Below are positions 22,960-30,048 of a stretch of DNA of 34,458 nt, piece after piece. This stretch comes from Microgenomates group bacterium Gr01-1014_5. GTDB lineage: Bacteria > Patescibacteriota > Microgenomatia > UBA8517 > UBA10165. Made by a program: the position numbers and the translations under genes. The notes beneath the pieces are model-generated. The model saw only the letters and a program-made list of their open reading frames with translations, had not been told where the DNA came from and made no database searches. Location: the NCBI GenBank assembly GCA_007376395.1, contig VMGE01000002.1, positions 141,118 through 175,575 of the forward strand, written 5' to 3'. Within the stretch, counting starts at the first letter, position 1; the number at the start of each line of letters is the position of its first letter.

Positions 22960-23403
22960 TTATCGGTCCTGAGGCAAGGAGACGGTCGGACTGTGGATTT
23001 CAAAAGGCCCGGTAATCGCGGTACCTTCGACAGAATAATTCCCTCTATAGCAAAATTCTCTTCTCACGTACCGGCCTTCATATTTAATATTGCCAAAACC
23101 TCCTCTTTTCCTTGCTGCAGCTGAATAAGTTTTGATAAAGGTAATACCCTCAGACGTTGCTACCCCCGAAAACACCGAAAATCCGACTCTGTCGTGAATC
23201 ACACCCTCGATTACATCCACTCCCATTAAATAACCATCAATAATTCCAAGACCCGGAACTACAGAACAGTCTACCGTTTGTGATGTTCTTCTAAGGATCC
23301 ACAGCTGGAAATTTCCTGAACCATTCCCTTCCCATGATCCAACAAGGTCAGGACTGCCCAATCTCTCAATTTCCGTGGAATGTGTTACTGCTTCTGCGCT
23401 CAC
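22960..23403 (-). CDS. Lipocalin/FABP-like small beta-barrel protein (hypothetical)
   Basis: A 147-aa protein without signal peptide or TM. The pattern LVGSWEGNGSGNFQLWILRR ... GVIHDRVGFSVFSGVATSEG ... KYEGRYVRREFCYRGNYSVE then GTAITGPFEI resembles the repeated beta-strands 'YxGxY....GxWxxxGxxxGpFE' of lipocalin-like or DUF1579-like barrels. This is a resemblance in pattern only. Two Cys residues (CSVVPG, REFCYRG) may be structural. The start is GTG 23403, 6 nt behind TGTTATAGT; an upstream ATG at 23472 lies before the promoter and would give an unconserved extension. It is divergent from the gene at 23462, with 58 nt between starts. Confidence 0.6.
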   Translation of the reverse strand: MSAEAVTHSTEIERLGSPDLVGSWEGNGSGNFQLWILRRTSQTVDCSVVPGLGIIDGYLMGVDVIEGVIHDRVGFSVFSGVATSEGITFIKTYSAAARKRGGFGNIKYEGRYVRREFCYRGNYSVEGTAITGPFEIHSPTVSLPQDR

Positions 23404-23409
23404 GCAACT

Positions 23410-23418
23410 ACTATAACA
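23410..23418 (-). promoter_or_regulatory. Extended -10 (TGTTATAGT) of the lipocalin-like gene
   Basis: Six nt before GTG 23403, implying a leaderless message. It lies within the 16-nt block shared with the promoter at 22192-22207. Confidence 0.55.
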
Positions 23419-23445
23419 TACTGCGAAGATTTTCTTTTCTTTCAG

Positions 23446-23454
23446 TGGTAAAAT
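23446..23454 (+). promoter_or_regulatory. Extended -10 (TGGTAAAAT) of the 146-aa secreted-protein gene
   Basis: TGGTAAAAT ends 7 nt before the ATG at 23462. The in-frame ATG at 23456 would lie only 1 nt after the box and cannot be in the transcript, so the promoter selects 23462. Confidence 0.55.
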
Positions 23455-23461
23455 AATGACC

Positions 23462-23902
23462 ATGTCTAGCATTTCAGAGGTAGATTATCCGGCGCGAAGA
23501 GCGTTTCTCGTCAGAGCCGCTTTCCTTGGCAGTGCGCTCATGGCAGGAGTCGTACTCTTAGAGCTTGCCGGGCAAAGAGAAAATACAGAACAGCAGAGGG
23601 CGCGGGTCGTTTTAGAAGATCCAACAATTATCAAGACAGAGTGGATAGTCTCCAACCATCCTGAAATCCCGGAAGGCGGTCTTGCTGTAAGACCGCTTCC
23701 AAAATCCCAAAGTGCCGGAGAAAACAACATTAAACAACTTCCAGCCGGGTATTTAATAAAAGGAGTTCTCTGGAAAGGACAAGGTGGACAAGCGGAGAAA
23801 GGAATTTTAAGCTGGGTGGCGTTTAAATACAGAACAGATCCAAACGATACCAAAGACCTTGTTGGTTTTGTACCGCTAGACTGTTTAACCCCAAAAGCCT
23901 AA
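23462..23902 (+). CDS. Exported or membrane-anchored hypothetical protein with Tat-like signal
   Basis: A 146-aa protein. The N-terminus MSSISEVDYPARRAFLVRAA is followed by the hydrophobic FLGSALMAGVVLLELAG. The ARRAFLV stretch before the hydrophobic core resembles a twin-arginine signal (RRxFL), without a clear signal-peptidase site. The C-terminal ~90 residues are soluble: LAVRPLPKSQSAGENNIKQL, then YLIKGVLWKGQGG ... SWVAFKYRTDP ... LVGFVPLDCLTPKA. These are small-beta-strand, SH3-like in appearance, but no family is recognised. It is divergent from the lipocalin-like gene, and the two may be co-regulated. Confidence 0.6.
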   Translation: MSSISEVDYPARRAFLVRAAFLGSALMAGVVLLELAGQRENTEQQRARVVLEDPTIIKTEWIVSNHPEIPEGGLAVRPLPKSQSAGENNIKQLPAGYLIKGVLWKGQGGQAEKGILSWVAFKYRTDPNDTKDLVGFVPLDCLTPKA

Positions 23903-23930
23903 ATTTATATTTTCTATGATTATATCGGCT

Positions 23931-25016
23931 CTATTCCAAGTAGTCTTGAAGCTTCTTCCGTCTTGAGGGGTGTTTCAATTTTCTTAAAGCCTTGGCTTCG
24001 ATTTGGCGGATACGTTCGCGCGTAACTCCGAATTCTTTACCGACTTCTTCTAAAGTCATCGGTTTATTGCCGTTTAAACCAAAGCGTAATCTCAATACTT
24101 TTGCTTCACGGTCAGACAAAGTGGCAAATACTTCTTCTAAGCTTTCTTTTAAGAGTTCTCGGGAGGCCTGGTCGACCGGTGAGGGTTGGGTTGTGTCTTC
24201 AATAAAATCCCCCAAAAAACTGTCTTCGTCATCGCCAACTTTGGCATCAATCGAAGTAACTTCTTGAGCGATTTTAAAGATTTCGCGCACGCGGTCTGGT
24301 GCAATCTCCATTTCCGTGGCAATCTCTTCAATAGCCGGTTCGCGGCCAAGCTCCTGCATTAACTTTCGTGAGATGCGGAAAAGTTTATTGATTGTTTCAA
24401 CCATGTGGACCGGAATACGGATAGTGCGCGCTTGATCAGCAATGGCGCGGGTAATTGCCTGTCTAATCCACCAAGTAGCGTAAGTTGAAAACTTAAATCC
24501 TTTGCGCCAGTCGTACTTTTCTACAGCACGAATAAGCCCTTGGTTTCCCTCTTGGATCAAATCAAGCAAAGTCAATCCCCGGCCAACATACTTTTTAGCA
24601 ATAGAAACAACCAAGCGCAGGTTTGCCTGAGTTAGTTTTTCTTTAGCACGGCGGTCACTGTTTTCATTTTTTTTGGCCAGATCTACTTCCTCTTCAGGTG
24701 TCAAGAGGCGGAAACGTCCAATTTCGCGCAGATATTGGCGGACTGGGTCTGTTGAAGCTCCGGCGTCAAGCCGGGTTAAAGCTTCGATTTCGCGCTCGAG
24801 TACATCTAGAGATTTGGTTTCGTCAACCAGGTCTGATTCGGTAACCGACTCAAAGACATCGACCCCTTCCCCAATTAGTTGAAAATAAAGCTCGTCAAGC
24901 TCCCCAATACGGTCTTCAGCGTTCGGAAAGACCTCAAGAATCTCATCCTGGGTGAGGAATCCTTGCGATTTACCTTTGTTTAAAAGATCTAACGTGCTTT
25001 TTCGAAGTTTAGCCAT
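23931..25016 (-). CDS. rpoD: Primary RNA polymerase sigma factor (sigma-70)
   Basis: A 361-aa group 1 sigma factor. Region 1.2 [20 protein letters not shown]; region 2 [20 protein letters not shown] then [20 protein letters not shown] and [20 protein letters not shown]; region 3 [20 protein letters not shown]; region 4 [18 protein letters not shown] and the helix-turn-helix [20 protein letters not shown]. The short N-terminus ([20 protein letters not shown]) is a region 1.1-like helix bundle. The HxxE of region 3.0 (PVHMVETI), which reads the extended -10 TG in model sigma factors, is present, in keeping with the many TGnTATAAT-like boxes in this window. Follows dnaG in the conserved dnaG-rpoD order but has its own promoter. 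Confidence 0.97.
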   Translation of the reverse strand: MAKLRKSTLDLLNKGKSQGFLTQDEILEVFPNAEDRIGELDELYFQLIGEGVDVFESVTESDLVDETKSLDVLEREIEALTRLDAGASTDPVRQYLREIGRFRLLTPEEEVDLAKKNENSDRRAKEKLTQANLRLVVSIAKKYVGRGLTLLDLIQEGNQGLIRAVEKYDWRKGFKFSTYATWWIRQAITRAIADQARTIRIPVHMVETINKLFRISRKLMQELGREPAIEEIATEMEIAPDRVREIFKIAQEVTSIDAKVGDDEDSFLGDFIEDTTQPSPVDQASRELLKESLEEVFATLSDREAKVLRLRFGLNGNKPMTLEEVGKEFGVTRERIRQIEAKALRKLKHPSRRKKLQDYLE

Positions 25017-25030
25017 ATATTAAAAATACC

Positions 25031-25083
25031 CAGGAAAATCCTGTGCACTGGTTACTGACTACTGAGTACTGTTCTACATTATA
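25031..25083 (-). promoter_or_regulatory. rpoD promoter and leader with heptad array and hairpin
   Basis: TATAAT (25078-25083, minus strand) lies ~60 nt upstream of the rpoD ATG. The leader contains three 7-nt units (plus strand GTTACTG, ACTACTG, AGTACTG, 25051-25071) and a small hairpin CAGGA-TTT-TCCTG (25031-25043, minus) followed by GGTATTTTTAAT, terminator-like but short. Whether the hairpin regulates rpoD cannot be judged. Confidence 0.45.
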
Positions 25084-25108
25084 CCCCCTCGAGCCTATTT
25101 TGACCATA

Positions 25109-26875
25109 CTACAAGCTTTCTGATCTAAGCTTGGTCAGTTGGCGGGATAGTTCTGTTAGTTTTTCTTCAAAAGAAACTACCTCTTCCTGCTTTCCTTGGG
25201 ATTCAAACTCCCGGATTTTGAACGTTAGTTTTTCTATCTCTTCTTTTATCTGCATCACCGCCAAATTTCTTTTGGCGGATTCTATTTCTTTTTTAACAAA
25301 TTCAGGATCGTTATGTTCGCCAGAAGCAAGAAAAAGGCTGGCAAACAAGTCAACCAATTCGTCTGGGAGTTTTTTAGCAAAGGCTACGGGATCAAAGTTT
25401 TCAATCTTGCCATTATATTGATTTTGCAACTCCTTAATAATTCTTTTTGCTCCCGGTGATTGGAAAACGGCCGTTGTGTCTTCCTCTTGCAGAGTACTTG
25501 GAGAAAAATTAAGCAATAAGGATAAAAGGTGCTCTTCTGTAATAACCCTGCCTGTTCTTACCTCTGAACTTTTCTCTTGGGAATATTGCACAGCGGCCTG
25601 TTTTACCTCTCTTTTTGCAACTTGCGAGAGCACTGCTTCTTCCGGAACCTGCAATCTTTGAGCCACAATCTTCACACAATGGCTTTTGATAATCTCGTCC
25701 TCTATCAAAGCCAAAATAGGGGCAATCTCGCGGCTTATTTTAGACTTTCCTTCGGTTGTTTCGGCGTCATACCTTTTAAACACAGAATTGATTAAAAAGT
25801 CGTGCACTTCTTCCGCGTTCTCTAGAGCCTTTTTTAAACCCTCTGGATCCTTATCCGCCATCTCATCCGGATCCTTGTATTCACCTAAAACAGCAACTTT
25901 GACTGAAAATCCCTGGGCGCGCATTGTTTCCAGACCGCGCCTGGCGGCCGCGTCACCTGCAAAATCGCTGTCCAGGGCAAGCACAACTTCCGAGCAAAAA
26001 CGGAAAAGGAGAGACGCCTGGTCTTCTGTTAGAGCCGATCCTTTTATCGCAACCACGTTTTTTATCCCCACCTGCCAACAAGAAATACAATCCAGCTCGC
26101 CCTCGACAATAATTGCCCGACCGGCCTTTTTAATTTCACTGCGCGCAACATCAAGCCCGTAAAGAGTTCTGCCTTTTTTGTACACTTGCGTGTCAGGACC
26201 ATTAATATATTTTGCTACTTCACCACGGTCTTCTATTACTCGCCCGGCAAACGCCAAAACATTCCCCAAATGGTCTTTTAGAGGAAAAATGACCCTCCCT
26301 CGAAAGCGGTCGAAATATTGACTGCCCCGAAATACAACAAGACCGGCATTTTCAATAACTTTCGGGCTATACCCTCTTTTTTTAGTCAAATAATCAACTA
26401 GCGCCGAGGGTTGGTCCGGAGAGTATCCTAATCCAAAAGCTTTTATTGCCTCGGCGTCTACCTTGCGCTGTTTTAAATAAACTCTCGCCTTTTCTCCGGC
26501 TTTGTGTGTATTTAACACGTACTTATAAAACTCGCCTGCAGTATAATTTATCCTGTATATTTCCTCTCTTTCTTCGTAGCCGGTAAAGCCTTTTAACGGC
26601 TTTAATTTAACCCCAACCCTGTCTGCTAGTATTTTTAAAGCTTGCGGAAAGTCGACTTTTTCAAATTCCTGGACATAACGAAAACAATCGCCTCCCAAAC
26701 CGCAACCAAAGCATTTGAAAATTTGCAATTCCGGAGTAACCATAAAAGAAGGCGTTTTTTCGCCATGGAATGGACAAATACCTTTAAAGTTGCGGCCTGC
26801 GCGCTTCAGCTCAACAGACTCTGAAATGAGCTCAACAATATCAATTTTTCTTTTAACTTCTTCAATTTGATCCAT
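25109..26875 (-). CDS. dnaG: DNA primase
   Basis: A 588-aa replicative primase. N-terminal CHC2-type zinc ribbon: CPFHGEKTPSFMVTPELQIF then KCFGCGLGGDCF. Catalytic core with FGLGYSPDQPSAL, the FRGRVIFPL motif, FAGRVIED, and the TOPRIM motifs IIVEGELDCISCWQVGIKNV and LALDSDFAGDAAARRG, with the acidic residues for metal binding. The C-terminal ~150 residues are helical and Lys/Glu-rich (MQIKEEIEKLTFKIREFESQ), as in helicase-binding domains. ATG 26875 is chosen; an upstream TTG at 26902 overlaps the TATACT box at 26904-26909. It forms the dnaG-rpoD pair with the gene downstream. Confidence 0.96.
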   Translation of the reverse strand: MDQIEEVKRKIDIVELISESVELKRAGRNFKGICPFHGEKTPSFMVTPELQIFKCFGCGLGGDCFRYVQEFEKVDFPQALKILADRVGVKLKPLKGFTGYEEREEIYRINYTAGEFYKYVLNTHKAGEKARVYLKQRKVDAEAIKAFGLGYSPDQPSALVDYLTKKRGYSPKVIENAGLVVFRGSQYFDRFRGRVIFPLKDHLGNVLAFAGRVIEDRGEVAKYINGPDTQVYKKGRTLYGLDVARSEIKKAGRAIIVEGELDCISCWQVGIKNVVAIKGSALTEDQASLLFRFCSEVVLALDSDFAGDAAARRGLETMRAQGFSVKVAVLGEYKDPDEMADKDPEGLKKALENAEEVHDFLINSVFKRYDAETTEGKSKISREIAPILALIEDEIIKSHCVKIVAQRLQVPEEAVLSQVAKREVKQAAVQYSQEKSSEVRTGRVITEEHLLSLLLNFSPSTLQEEDTTAVFQSPGAKRIIKELQNQYNGKIENFDPVAFAKKLPDELVDLFASLFLASGEHNDPEFVKKEIESAKRNLAVMQIKEEIEKLTFKIREFESQGKQEEVVSFEEKLTELSRQLTKLRSESL

Positions 26876-26936
26876 CTCTCGTAGTACTACTCCTCGAGAC
26901 AAGTATAGCGCGGGAAGGCAAATATGGAGTTTTTAC

Positions 26937-27020
26937 AAATCTTTGATTGGCGGAACGTAATCCCGTTTTGCGGGAAACGTTCCAGCAACGTTTAAATTGT
27001 GTAACAATTTATTACGTTGC
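26937..27020. repeat. Double-hairpin repeat, inverted copy away from tRNA genes
   Basis: The reverse complement is identical over 84 nt to 30442-30525. Its core of 71 nt is 26950-27020. It sits between dnaG and the methyltransferase gene. The bases just outside (CACCG on the minus strand) match the last five bases of the tRNA-Ser genes that precede the other copies, suggesting this copy derives from a tRNA-linked one. Confidence 0.75.
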
Positions 27021-27044
27021 GGTGTCTGTTTGAAAATATCCGAA

Positions 27045-27893
27045 TCAGAACGGAAACGGTGATTTCAGGTTTGTCTTTGGCAGCAAATTCTTTTTTCTGA
27101 TAATTGTAATATTTCTATCTAGAGAGATTTCTTTATGACCTAGTGGTTTAGCGTATGGATTGCTTTCGTCTATCGCTATTTCACAATCAAGTTGTCGCAA
27201 TGCCTCAATTAACATCTTGTGTTCAATATCAGAAAAAGAAGTAATGATAATAATTCCATCTTTTCCAACTCTTTGAATGGCCTGCTGGAATATTTTTGCC
27301 CAAGTTTGCTCATTATTAGAAATTTGCTCATGTCGGATTACAACCACATCGACTTCCTTTGGGATTTGTTGATACTGGTCTAAGTTGGTCGCATCGCCAA
27401 CAATAAATTCATAATTATGGGGCAAAACATATTTAGTAACTCTCTCTGAGAAATCTGGGATTGAGTAACCACTGACAGCTCTTGAAATATCCTTCTCGCT
27501 AATGTCTACACCAATTAACTTTACATTGTTGCTACTACTGCCGAGAGTTTCTCCGCCGAAAAAAGCACTCAATACTATTCCTTCCTCACACTCACCACAG
27601 CCAAGATCGAGTATTGTAGTTTGCCTTTCTTGCGGCGGTTTATATCCGGCTCTTTCAACTGTTGAAACGAGCATATTCCAAAAGCGTTGTATATTATCCC
27701 CAGTTTCTCTTGCACCTTCTAAAACTTTTAAATATCTTTCTCGTTCCTCTGGCGTTTCAAATGTTGATAAGGTGTAATCATCAACAAGGTTAGCCCCTTT
27801 TTCTAGTGGTAAGATTCTGGTTGATAATTTAATTTTATCTTTCAGGTCCGTTTCCGGCTGTACTGTAGGTGGTTTTTCAAATGGTGTTTCCAT
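27045..27893 (-). CDS. Class I SAM-dependent methyltransferase
   Basis: A 282-aa protein with a Rossmann-type methyltransferase core: motif I ILDLGCGECEEGIVLSAFFG (residues ~93-110), post-I LIGVDISEKDISRA, motif II region EFIVGDATNLD, VDVVVIRHEQISNNEQTWAK and GKDGIIIITSFSDIEHKMLI. The N-terminal ~85 residues are charged and helical (STFETPEERERYLKVLEGAR). Methyl acceptor unknown. It stands alone between repeats. Just upstream are remnants of an XRE-type regulator, suggesting the locus was disturbed. Confidence 0.8.
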   Translation of the reverse strand: METPFEKPPTVQPETDLKDKIKLSTRILPLEKGANLVDDYTLSTFETPEERERYLKVLEGARETGDNIQRFWNMLVSTVERAGYKPPQERQTTILDLGCGECEEGIVLSAFFGGETLGSSSNNVKLIGVDISEKDISRAVSGYSIPDFSERVTKYVLPHNYEFIVGDATNLDQYQQIPKEVDVVVIRHEQISNNEQTWAKIFQQAIQRVGKDGIIIITSFSDIEHKMLIEALRQLDCEIAIDESNPYAKPLGHKEISLDRNITIIRKKNLLPKTNLKSPFPF

Positions 27894-27897
27894 AATT

Positions 27898-27957
27898 TTA
27901 TTTCATAAAATCATCAATAGTAATTCCCAAACCCTTGGCAATTTTCATCATTTCTCA
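27898..27957 (-). pseudogene. C-terminal remnant of an XRE-family regulator
   Basis: The minus-strand frame reads EMMKIAKGLGITIDDFMK then stop, which matches the end of many Cro/C1-type (XRE) HTH domains ('..LMKIAKALGVSIDDLL'). A stop codon (27955-27957) precedes it and nothing upstream matches the rest of the HTH. Short, so identification is tentative. Confidence 0.4.
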
Positions 27958-28073
27958 ATTGGCGGCAAGTACAATACTATACCTGCCTGCAAGATGCAGG
28001 GTTGTATCTTGCGGAGGAGGTGAGATTTGACAATTTGTGCAAACAAATTGGTTGTTCACCCACGCCGCGTAAG

Positions 28074-28159
28074 CGGAGGGTAGAGGATTCGAACCTCTGC
28101 GGGTCTTGCGACCCAACTGTTTTCGAAACAATCGCCTTAGACCACTTGGCTAACCCTCC
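28074..28159 (-). tRNA. tRNA-Ser (anticodon CGA)
   Basis: Acceptor GGAGGGT/ACCCTCC, discriminator G, D-arm GCC..GGC, anticodon stem ATTGT/ACAGT with loop TTCGAAA (CGA), long variable arm GGGTC-GCAA-GACCC, T-arm AGAGG TTCGAAT CCTCT. CCA is not encoded. Reads UCG. Its first 23 nt overlap the 3' end of the Nudix gene. Confidence 0.95.
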
Positions 28160-28598
28160 CAATCCCTTTTTCTAAAACTTCTTTTTCACTCTTGAAAGAT
28201 AATTTTTTTAATGCTTCTTCTTCCAGCACCCAAACCGCTTCTTCTATTTCGTCCTCCCATTGCTTTTCTATTTTTGTGTCTTTGCCGTCCGTCGATTTCA
28301 TTAAATAAAAAACCACCACTTTAAATATTTTCTCTGTGTCCTGGACGAAAAAATACTTAATATCTTCTATCTTTTCCAATATCTGAGCACGCACTCCTGT
28401 TTCTTCAAAAATTTCCCGGATTGCTGTATCGGCTGACTTTTCGCCTCGGTCAATTTTTCCTTTTGGCAATTGCCAGCGTTTTGTCCCTTTGGGTTTAATT
28501 AACAACCACTCCCGTAAGTTGTGATTTTTGCGGAAAACTGCTCCTCCAGCGGAAAAGTGGCGAATTACTTTAATTTGGCTTTCTTTTCTTTTTGCCAT
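28137..28598 (-). CDS. Nudix hydrolase
   Basis: A 153-aa Nudix protein. The intact Nudix box GKIDRGEKSADTAIREIFEE followed by TGV fits GX5EX7REUXEEXGU, so it should bind metal and hydrolyse a nucleoside diphosphate-X substrate. Nearby WQLPKG and FFVQDTEKIFKVVVFYLMKS are typical strands. Closest in style to the AP4A/MutT-like group; substrate unknown. The gene overlaps the upstream degenerate Nudix gene by 34 nt. At its 3' end the last seven codons (GRVSQVV region) and stop lie within tRNA-Ser(CGA). Confidence 0.88.
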   Translation of the reverse strand: MAKRKESQIKVIRHFSAGGAVFRKNHNLREWLLIKPKGTKRWQLPKGKIDRGEKSADTAIREIFEETGVRAQILEKIEDIKYFFVQDTEKIFKVVVFYLMKSTDGKDTKIEKQWEDEIEEAVWVLEEEALKKLSFKSEKEVLEKGIGRVSQVV

Positions 28599-29005
28599 TG
28601 ACGCAAGACATCGTTTGCCTGACCTAAAACTTTCTGTTCACGGGCAAGCTCTAATTTGCGGCGAGCGCTGCTATATTTAAGCCACGATCCGTGAAGTGTG
28701 GCTGGGAATTCAGGTTTGCCTGTTCCTTGGCGCATTAAATAAACAATAACCCGCGCGTCTTGGGATTGCCCATTGTTTTTAATAGTCACATTCATCCGCC
28801 CAGCCTCTTCAAGAACAGTAATGCGCAAACCAGCACTTTCTTTTAAGTAACGGATTGCAGCGCTAACCGAGGATTCACCTCGCCTAACGTCGCTTTTAGG
28901 AATTTCTAGGCTATTATTGTCCTTAGATTTAACCAAAAACCACTCGTTCTCCCCGCTTCTCTCCCTAAAAGCTAATGCTCCAGCAATTAATTTATCAGTG
29001 ATCAT
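28565..29005 (-). CDS. Degenerate Nudix-fold protein
   Basis: A 146-aa protein with overall Nudix layout: LIAGALAFRERSGENEWFLV, a box-like segment SDVRRGESSVSAAIRYLKES then AGL, and ARVIVYLMRQG. In the box the REUXEE core reads RYLKES, so the metal-binding Glu pair is lost and hydrolysis is unlikely; a binding or regulatory role is possible. The C-terminal ~40 residues are basic and helical (SSARRKLELAREQKVLGQAN). ATG 29005 chosen; an upstream GTG at 29029 would overlap the tRNA-Arg gene. Tandem with the intact Nudix gene, overlapping 34 nt. Confidence 0.75.
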   Translation of the reverse strand: MITDKLIAGALAFRERSGENEWFLVKSKDNNSLEIPKSDVRRGESSVSAAIRYLKESAGLRITVLEEAGRMNVTIKNNGQSQDARVIVYLMRQGTGKPEFPATLHGSWLKYSSARRKLELAREQKVLGQANDVLRQWQKEKKAKLK

Positions 29006-29024
29006 GTTTATATTTGGCAGTTTG

Positions 29025-29096
29025 TGCACCCACCCAGAATCGAACTGGGATCAGCGACTCCGCAAGCCGCTACTTTATCCGTTAAGCTATGGGTGC
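29025..29096 (-). tRNA. tRNA-Arg (anticodon GCG)
   Basis: Acceptor GCACCCA/TGGGTGC, discriminator A, D-stem GCTT/AAGT, anticodon stem GCGGC/GTCGC with loop TTGCGGA (GCG), T-arm CCCAG TTCGATT CTGGG. CCA not encoded. Most bacteria read CGN with tRNA-Arg(ACG) edited to ICG; here the first anticodon base is a genomic G. Confidence 0.9.
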
Positions 29097-29117
29097 TCAC
29101 GTAGTGAGCGCACATAT

Positions 29118-29147
29118 GGTTCTGGCGAGCCAGGTTCATATGAGTGT
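29118..29147 (-). repeat. Hairpin with GAACC direct repeats upstream of tRNA-Arg
   Basis: On the minus strand GAACC-TGGC-TC-GCCA-GAACC (29118-29137): a 4-bp stem flanked by GAACC on both sides. It is preceded by ACACTCATATG, weakly similar to the tRNA-Arg 5' end (GCACCCATAGC). The same GAACC-hairpin-GAACC design is found upstream of two tRNA-Ser genes (30310-30333 and 30558-30580). Confidence 0.45.
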
Positions 29148-29156
29148 TTTTAATTT

Positions 29157-29708
29157 TTAACCCTCGAGTTGAACTCTTTTTGAAAGCCAGGAGGCAGCTT
29201 TATCTAAAAAGTTTGGCGCCGCTTCTTCATAAACGAGCCTTTCCTCGAGCTCGCGTCGCAAACGTTCTTTGTCTTGGCTTTGGATAACCATTTCCAGCCT
29301 CCACGGAGCTCTTACAGCCTCAACAATTAACAGTTCTGTCCCAAACGTTCCGAAACGGTCAGAAAACCAAAATCTCGTCAATTCATCCCAACCATACTTT
29401 TTACCCGCAAAATAAAGTCCCTTGTTAGTTAACTTATGTTCGACCTCTTCAGGCGGAATTGTCGAGAGCACGTAAAGTAAAAAATATAAAGCCGCTATCA
29501 CCGCTACCGGCAATAACCCTTCCAAAAAGAACATAACTAAACCAACAAGAATAGCGATCGCTCCAACAGTCGTAAAAAACTGCCGGTCGCGCCTCTTAAA
29601 TGGTCTAACTGGGGCACGCCAGGTGAAAAGATCTTCTTCGCGAACGTTTTTCAAAGTGCTCTCGGCGTCATCTTGCAGGGTAGTATGGGCTTGTTTTTCG
29701 GGCTCCAT
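29157..29708 (-). CDS. Two-TM hypothetical membrane protein
   Basis: A 183-aa protein. A charged cytoplasmic N-terminus (EKQAHTTLQDDAESTLKNVR) leads to LFTWRAPVRPFKRRDRQFF, two closely spaced TM helices (TVGAIAILVGLVMFFLEGLL; PVAVIAALYFLLYVLSTI), then a soluble domain with HKLTNKGLYFAGKKYGWDEL and RFWFSDRFGTFGTELLIVEA. That domain has the strand-helix character of bacterial PH-like (bPH) domains, ending in a helix (KERLRRELEERLVYEEA). No named family assigned with confidence. TGGTATACT (29728-29736) lies 19 nt before the ATG. Confidence 0.65.
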   Translation of the reverse strand: MEPEKQAHTTLQDDAESTLKNVREEDLFTWRAPVRPFKRRDRQFFTTVGAIAILVGLVMFFLEGLLPVAVIAALYFLLYVLSTIPPEEVEHKLTNKGLYFAGKKYGWDELTRFWFSDRFGTFGTELLIVEAVRAPWRLEMVIQSQDKERLRRELEERLVYEEAAPNFLDKAASWLSKRVQLEG

Positions 29709-29727
29709 TGCAGGGTTTTGTGCTCTA

Positions 29728-29751
29728 AGTATACCACTTTTCTGGTATAAT
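29728..29751. promoter_or_regulatory. Divergent extended -10 boxes (membrane protein and tRNA-Ser)
   Basis: Minus strand TGGTATACT (29728-29736) serves the gene at 29708. Plus strand TGGTATAAT (29743-29751) serves tRNA-Ser(GCU), whose 5' end is 52 nt downstream. Six nt separate the two boxes. Confidence 0.6.
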
Positions 29752-29761
29752 GGCTAGGTTT

Positions 29762-29788
29762 GGTAGGTCGCACAAGCAAAGCTTGTGC
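29762..29788 (+). repeat. tRNA 5'-end mimic and hairpin in the tRNA-Ser(GCU) leader
   Basis: GGTAGGTCGCA (29762-29772) copies the tRNA start GGTGAGGTCGCA (29804-29815) with one base missing. It overlaps a perfect 8-bp hairpin GCACAAGC-AAA-GCTTGTGC (29770-29788). Both lie between the promoter and the mature tRNA. Confidence 0.5.
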
Positions 29789-29803
29789 TTCCTTCCATTT
29801 CAT

Positions 29804-29891
29804 GGTGAGGTCGCATAGCTGGTCCATTGCGGGGGATTGCTAATCCCCTGAGTCGAATAGGCTCACGCGGGTTCGAATCCCGCCCTCACCG
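29804..29891 (+). tRNA. tRNA-Ser (anticodon GCU)
   Basis: Acceptor GGTGAGG/CCTCACC, discriminator G, anticodon stem GGGGA/TCCCC with loop TTGCTAA (GCT), long variable arm, T-arm GCGGG TTCGAAT CCCGC. CCA not encoded. Reads AGU/AGC. Confidence 0.95.
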
Positions 29892-29934
29892 CAACGTAAT
29901 AAATTGTTACACAATTTAAACGTTGCTGGAACGT
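29891..29934. repeat. Double-hairpin repeat, partial copy after tRNA-Ser(GCU)
   Basis: First 44 nt of the repeat, from the tRNA discriminator base: hairpin 1 (GCAACGT ... AAATTGT-TAC-ACAATTT ... ACGTTGC) plus TGGAACGT. The second hairpin is missing; the sequence diverges into A/T-rich DNA. Confidence 0.7.
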
Positions 29935-29968
29935 AAAATTACAAAATAATTTGTTCGTTTCGCCCTAT

Positions 29969-29990
29969 GAACCTGTTTTTAAACAGGTTC
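29969..29990. repeat. Perfect 22-nt palindrome
   Basis: GAACCTGTTT-TT-AAACAGGTTC, 10-bp arms, between tRNA-Ser(GCU) and the GIY-YIG gene. No T-tract follows, so a terminator is not clear. It includes the GAACC motif seen near other tRNA leaders. Confidence 0.5.
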
Positions 29991-30048
29991 TCTCAACTCA
30001 CCTTGCACAAGTTAGAGAAGCTAACGCGTGAGTTTTGAAACGAGTTTT

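Noticed and set aside
25686-26162. 158-aa open frame on the plus strand
   Set aside because: It lies entirely antisense to the dnaG core, has no recognisable motifs, and has the composition of a reverse-frame shadow.
26950-27020. 71-nt repeat as a tRNA transcription terminator
   Set aside because: Strong hairpins but no T-tract, and one copy lies away from any tRNA.
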